Source of the DNA: Bacteroidia bacterium
Lineage (GTDB): Bacteria; Bacteroidota; Bacteroidia; J057
Length of the DNA stretch: 64,000 nt
Direction of reading: 5' to 3'
NCBI GenBank assembly: GCA_030430575.1
Contig: JAUIKF010000001.1
Coordinates: forward strand, 1 to 64,000
In this document: piece by piece, positions 62,601 to 64,000 of the stretch
Layout of the letters: each line of letters begins with the position of its first letter
Position numbering within the stretch: the stretch's first letter is position 1
Notes under the pieces: generated by a model
What the model saw: only the letters and a program-made list of their open reading frames with translations
What the model was told of the DNA's origin: nothing
Databases searched by the model: none
Translations under genes and position numbers: made by a program

Positions 62601-62802
62601 TATAGAATCTTATCGCGAAAGGCGAAAAGACCGTGTGAACATCTACTTGCGCAATCTGCCGCCCGGCACGCGCAAATTCCGTATCCCACTAGAAGCGCGA
62701 TTTGAAGGGCATTATCAGCTCAACCCCGCCAGGGTGGAGATGATGTATGTGCCGGTGAAATTTGGGCGTAATGTGGGGAGGAGAGTTGGGATTGGGAGGT
62801 GA
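56644..62802 (+). CDS. Alpha-2-macroglobulin-like protein with thioester motif
   Basis: 2052 residues. A signal peptide (LPYLLLLCWSSSLFAQ) without a lipobox is followed by MG-type domains (YRPGDTLKLKIFAVSRKG; YAPGEDVQVIARGLDPNG). Carboxypeptidase-regulatory-like domains lie at about 1040-1110 and 1225-1300, followed by LLAGKVSGLQTTSSGG, which resembles a degenerate TonB plug start, and a calcium-type linker DLDGDGIPDLNDEFPQDP. The macroglobulin core restarts at CAFWEPDLLTGPDGKVRF, and Cys1624-Asn-Glu-Gln1627 (PHDCNEQMASKL) is the thioester site. Helical thioester-domain repeats follow (NDDGSWGWWKD). It would trap proteases or other targets outside the inner membrane. It lies 212 bases downstream of the adhesin operon, which also encodes a Kazal domain. 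Confidence 0.85.
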   Translation: MSVFTRLLPYLLLLCWSSSLFAQAPDFLLYQLTDEEAELLHKETVVFLLPHQEAPRKQAYIRLKQPIKTIKRETPFHLADLPSGHYVRAYAEAQMMAYYYDQRHPFTQAQILPNTRESDFFLTHPDAPSADLSVRLGKKKLEFQPDRGSFLLQGKRVKGLLTVTCPEGRFFFSLQKKIGRKQWHQFGYLHHQNQVTDQIRRYPSKPRFHAYMAFSQPRYRPGDTLKLKIFAVSRKGKALQEPLDLKFGRTLLGRLNPFRPGAYRYEMVLHDSLDWRLDTRHTFQAFTVEKKQFVTSHFFQFEDYLLDEISYTLRTSKASYAPGEDVQVIARGLDPNGLPIADGEVEFTVNYGNLLAAPDQKVYIPYLITERSEALSQDPNHQITLPDSLFPKAEVLYYIRAKFRNSNNELQELSTSFSIKPPDKLPFTHRWRGDTLLLAPSFGWTDKVPVTVVFRGRHGELERKAIVLPTALKVYSDARGISLEQGKEKWSIPNTPNLPDVYVGLFREGDSVKVQINNPNHFDLNYQVNTSQKVLAEGINTDTKTLVFYDPKGSHVTAMVQGHWGGRLQTMRQHLPYFDKRLSIKVDQPEKIHPGETVDMTVTVTDEMGQPVPNVDLTAMGRNVTFPEQHLPELYTPANPKRIKVKSNWERLNSQTSYHRNRYLDAATVNYLQLDSLTAYRMRYPDSLELNYIPLDDTKMAEFSPFVLAKGNVHPIYFIYCNGQMIYFAGANSDDPYAFSLPAGTYSFTLRTSYKTFHLPAVTLKAGHKLELSLNALNLPAGVSSSLSSSALTQAEAEELNERFIWVKANWPADRSAFVWQAGRAIKVQRGNSLRFNKGYACVGPLPLSEAAFVIPGEFGRYFEVKGSQAYEFERRTVTKGLVWRFAKEMPLPYPPLHVFGQRALKASDVKLAVKEAVYQQPYAQVDYVAEGGDLRFHWKVPPAQVAFRRCDDPHNYWVASPTRLPEGCYCFRHRAKNGEMAELDSVWIKKDHLLAFPEMLIPYRDSVFTDSMWDSRYSIGYQGDRPFFFNNIFIPKEKHNGKPTLGIDRRVIDEEDNPIPNVKVLVFRGYRLRMGLFTDSNGVFNLPGLKRFYEEKYHVVLLHPEFPPTLIEAGHEDWYKLHRPILPIFPPNSDKHGLVARVLNGAFDVKIKDLDKKTAYIAYTDSSIPLFQPDDFFLPLLPNSREHRIYFGQYGVDSLREVNPHSRKPYLKQSFSYESLQGTLTGTVIADGPRSFLGNAKIYLLSQQDSVVGSTLTKISGKFTMKVPPLARKIKVYYPGYPEHTMPLGPYPYMEIRLSFSLNYLLAGKVSGLQTTSSGGLFSRTKKRSRKESHWWGNPLSQEYETAADARKLIEETQRNRDIRLITQYEEEPDTPEGMAVDNISISFDLDGDGIPDLNDEFPQDPAPLSLREDFRDCAFWEPDLLTGPDGKVRFQVKYPEDITGWKTYVIGMNESLQKGMAEGFVQAYKPVTAQLYAPRFLVEGDTSVLIGKVVNRGGDSLQVETTFQQAGKNLPSQRGILTDYRTDYQSIVAPSNADSDSLKLAYFATLETGATDGELREIPILRQGVEEKVGDFFYLEGDTSLVFTPKAGMGSITLMAQEDLLELLLDDARHLTFYPHDCNEQMASKLTAFLLMKQAKEATGQPFAQQGDLNQLARKLQKAQNDDGSWGWWKDRPGDFWMTSYVTKALARKDSNSRFVRRGQQYLRDSLDQRFFRNGYTRQLKGILSLAEMGIDMPYDYFFSRWEADTLPKSIYQQLLLTRTQQVLGLPYSLDTLLLYQKSTMLGGTYWGRSGWYWYGGEIETTLLAYQILKKHGGYERLLQRIRAFLLEKRGLTRWQNTVESARILAVLIPDLLEQTSVNTLKSTLSITQGDDARLFDSFPLDISLSSGSSEPIQIKKQGGGPVYLTCFQRFWNDKPEAVDSLFRVKTHFLQKEDTLTSLKTSESFSLEVTVTTTKAAGYVVLEVPIPAGCVHGEGLVRSYIESYRERRKDRVNIYLRNLPPGTRKFRIPLEARFEGHYQLNPARVEMMYVPVKFGRNVGRRVGIGR

Positions 62803-62804
62803 CC

Positions 62805-62854
62805 AAAACCGTGGGGTAGCGTCAGGGCATGCCCTGACGCTACCCCACGGTTTT
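62805..62854. terminator. Perfect 50-bp palindrome after the macroglobulin gene
   Basis: Two 25-base arms without any spacer, starting AAAACCGTGGGGTAGCGTCA and ending with its complement. The core GTAGCGTC is shared with the palindrome at 26679-26719 (both contain GTAGCGTC). It begins 2 bases after the macroglobulin stop codon. A terminal TTTT offers weak terminator character. Confidence 0.8.
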
Positions 62855-62929
62855 GATGGAAAATAGGAATGATCTTTTTATCCTACCCCAAAACTCCTAC
62901 ATTTAGGATAAACCTTAAATTTTCACAAA

Positions 62930-64000
62930 ATGAGACCCAATCCTATTACCCTGGTTATCCTCCTTATTTTTTCCCTCTGTTTTTATACCTCAGGAAGCAG
63001 CCAGAATGCATTGAGTTTTGATGGCACGAATGATTATGTTCAAACAACCTGCCCAGGGGTCTTTGGTTCTGCAAACAGGACTTTTGAGGCCTGGATAAAC
63101 ATTAGGTCCAGTGCTAGCACCGCCACAAATAGAGCCATTCTGGATTATGGGGTAAACATTGCTGGTTCGAGAAATACGTTTTTGGTCAGGCCTTCTTCAG
63201 GGCAAATCATGTTTATTGCTGGTGGGACAAATACCAATATCAGTTCCAGCAATAATGTCATTTCCGTAAACCAATGGACTCATGTAGCCTTTGTATTGAA
63301 TAGTGGAACTGGGTTTTTGTATGTAAATGGAACCCAAGTAGGTACGGGTAATTTATCAAACGTTAATACCCCTACCACAGGGGTAGATGTAAGAATTGGG
63401 CAACGAGTTGCTGGCGGTAGTATCCCTTTTCCTGGGATTATTGATGAGGTGCGAATTTGGAATGTAGCCCTGAGTCAAAGTCAAATTCAGGCAAGTCGGA
63501 ATAATGAGTTGTGTGCTGGACAAACTGGCTTGCTCGCCTATTATAAGTTCAATCAGGGGACAGCAGGCGGAAGTAATACTGGCGTGACTACCCTTACTGA
63601 TGATTCGGGAAATAGTTATTCGGGGACCTTAAACTCATTTGCTCTGACAGGCAGCACGTCAAACTGGGTGACTGGAGCGACCCTTGCCCCAGGTATCGCA
63701 ACCTCTGCAACGGTCAATGCCGCTACGTGTGATACCTATACAAGCCCCAGCGGTAAATATACCTGGAGTTCAGCCGGAACCTACGCCGATACCTTGGTCA
63801 ATGCAGTTGGATGTGATAGCCTAATTACCATCAATTTATCTATTATTCCCCCTACTTTTTCCTCACTTGTCCCTTCTACCTGCACCCCTTACACTTCGCC
63901 TAGCGGGAAGTATACATGGAGTACCTCTGGACTGTATAGCGATACGCTGGTCAACGCCGCTGGCTGTGACAGCATCATTACCATACAGCTTACCGTCAAT
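62930..64000 (+). CDS. Partial LamG-domain exported protein with CHU-type repeats
   Basis: 357 codons are open from the ATG at 62930 to the right edge of the window, so the C-terminus is missing. The signal peptide is ITLVILLIFSLCFYTSGSSQ. Residues about 25-210 form a LamG/concanavalin-like domain: LSFDGTNDYVQTTCPG, TFEAWINIRSS, WTHVAFVLNSGTGFLYVNG and GIIDEVRIWNVALSQSQI. After it, two repeats begin, each with a pattern like CDTYTSPSGKYTWSSAGTY and CTPYTSPSGKYTWSTSGLY, ending VGCDSLITINL-like. This is the common build of exported carbohydrate-binding or adhesive proteins, probably with a sorting domain further on. Confidence 0.82.
   Translation, partial: MRPNPITLVILLIFSLCFYTSGSSQNALSFDGTNDYVQTTCPGVFGSANRTFEAWINIRSSASTATNRAILDYGVNIAGSRNTFLVRPSSGQIMFIAGGTNTNISSSNNVISVNQWTHVAFVLNSGTGFLYVNGTQVGTGNLSNVNTPTTGVDVRIGQRVAGGSIPFPGIIDEVRIWNVALSQSQIQASRNNELCAGQTGLLAYYKFNQGTAGGSNTGVTTLTDDSGNSYSGTLNSFALTGSTSNWVTGATLAPGIATSATVNAATCDTYTSPSGKYTWSSAGTYADTLVNAVGCDSLITINLSIIPPTFSSLVPSTCTPYTSPSGKYTWSTSGLYSDTLVNAAGCDSIITIQLTVN

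Overview
The window looks like chromosomal DNA of a Bacteroidota member, most likely Saprospiria (Lewinella/Haliscomenobacter-like). Several signs agree. Many secreted proteins end in type IX secretion (T9SS) sorting domains, both type A and the CHU_C/gliding-type B form. SprB, PKD and CHU-style Ig repeats are abundant. Shine-Dalgarno signals are weak, and several upstream regions carry the Bacteroidota promoter form TTG-N18-20-TAnnTTTG. No rRNA, tRNA, CRISPR array or complete insertion sequence was seen. A 24-codon fragment at the left edge may be the start of a transposase.

Layout. 1-6.2 kb: a secreted protein, a mini PQQ protein, pabB, an HtrA-like protease, DinB, MiaE and ComF. 6.4-10.2 kb: an S46 dipeptidyl-peptidase, two small proteins and a 0.5 kb non-coding palindromic region. 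10.2-15.2 kb: a TPR-CHAT protease-like protein, divergent from an ECF sigma factor that overlaps a membrane anti-sigma-like TPR protein. 15.2-20 kb: small membrane and zinc-ribbon proteins, a DUF1152 protein, a membrane-anchored cytochrome c and a bile-acid/sodium symporter family protein. 20-34 kb: T9SS-exported proteins (IgGFc-binding-like, reprolysin-like metalloprotease, SprB/PKD protein), a papain-like peptidase, a glycogen-phosphorylase-like enzyme with a changed PLP site, an ElaA-type acetyltransferase, a LysE exporter, a GT4 glycosyltransferase and an SH3 lipoprotein. 34-38 kb: a tight minus-strand run of GMC oxidoreductase, DEAD-box helicase and histone-deacetylase-like protein. 38-64 kb: mostly surface and exported proteins. 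These are a 1241-residue DUF7948/beta-propeller/PKD protein, a four-gene run ending in a 2928-residue adhesin, a 2052-residue alpha-2-macroglobulin-like protein, and the start of a LamG protein that runs off the right edge.

How the genes may work together. The best candidate for an under-described system is the CHAT / sigma / anti-sigma-like module at 10.2-15.2 kb. Its parts resemble the TPR-CHAT protease, anti-sigma and sigma trio of type III-E CRISPR loci, but there is no CRISPR here and the protease is predicted to lie outside the inner membrane. A second candidate is the 43.2-56.4 kb run. Two of its small exported proteins appear to share a domain and precede the giant adhesin, and a Kazal-type inhibitor domain and a downstream macroglobulin suggest defence against proteases.

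The intergenic DNA is also unusual. It holds near-perfect palindromes at 3' gene ends (one includes both stop codons of a convergent pair), arrays of 25-45 bp hairpin units, a nested inverted repeat of about 330 bp, and many spacers built from short degenerate words or hexamer repeats.
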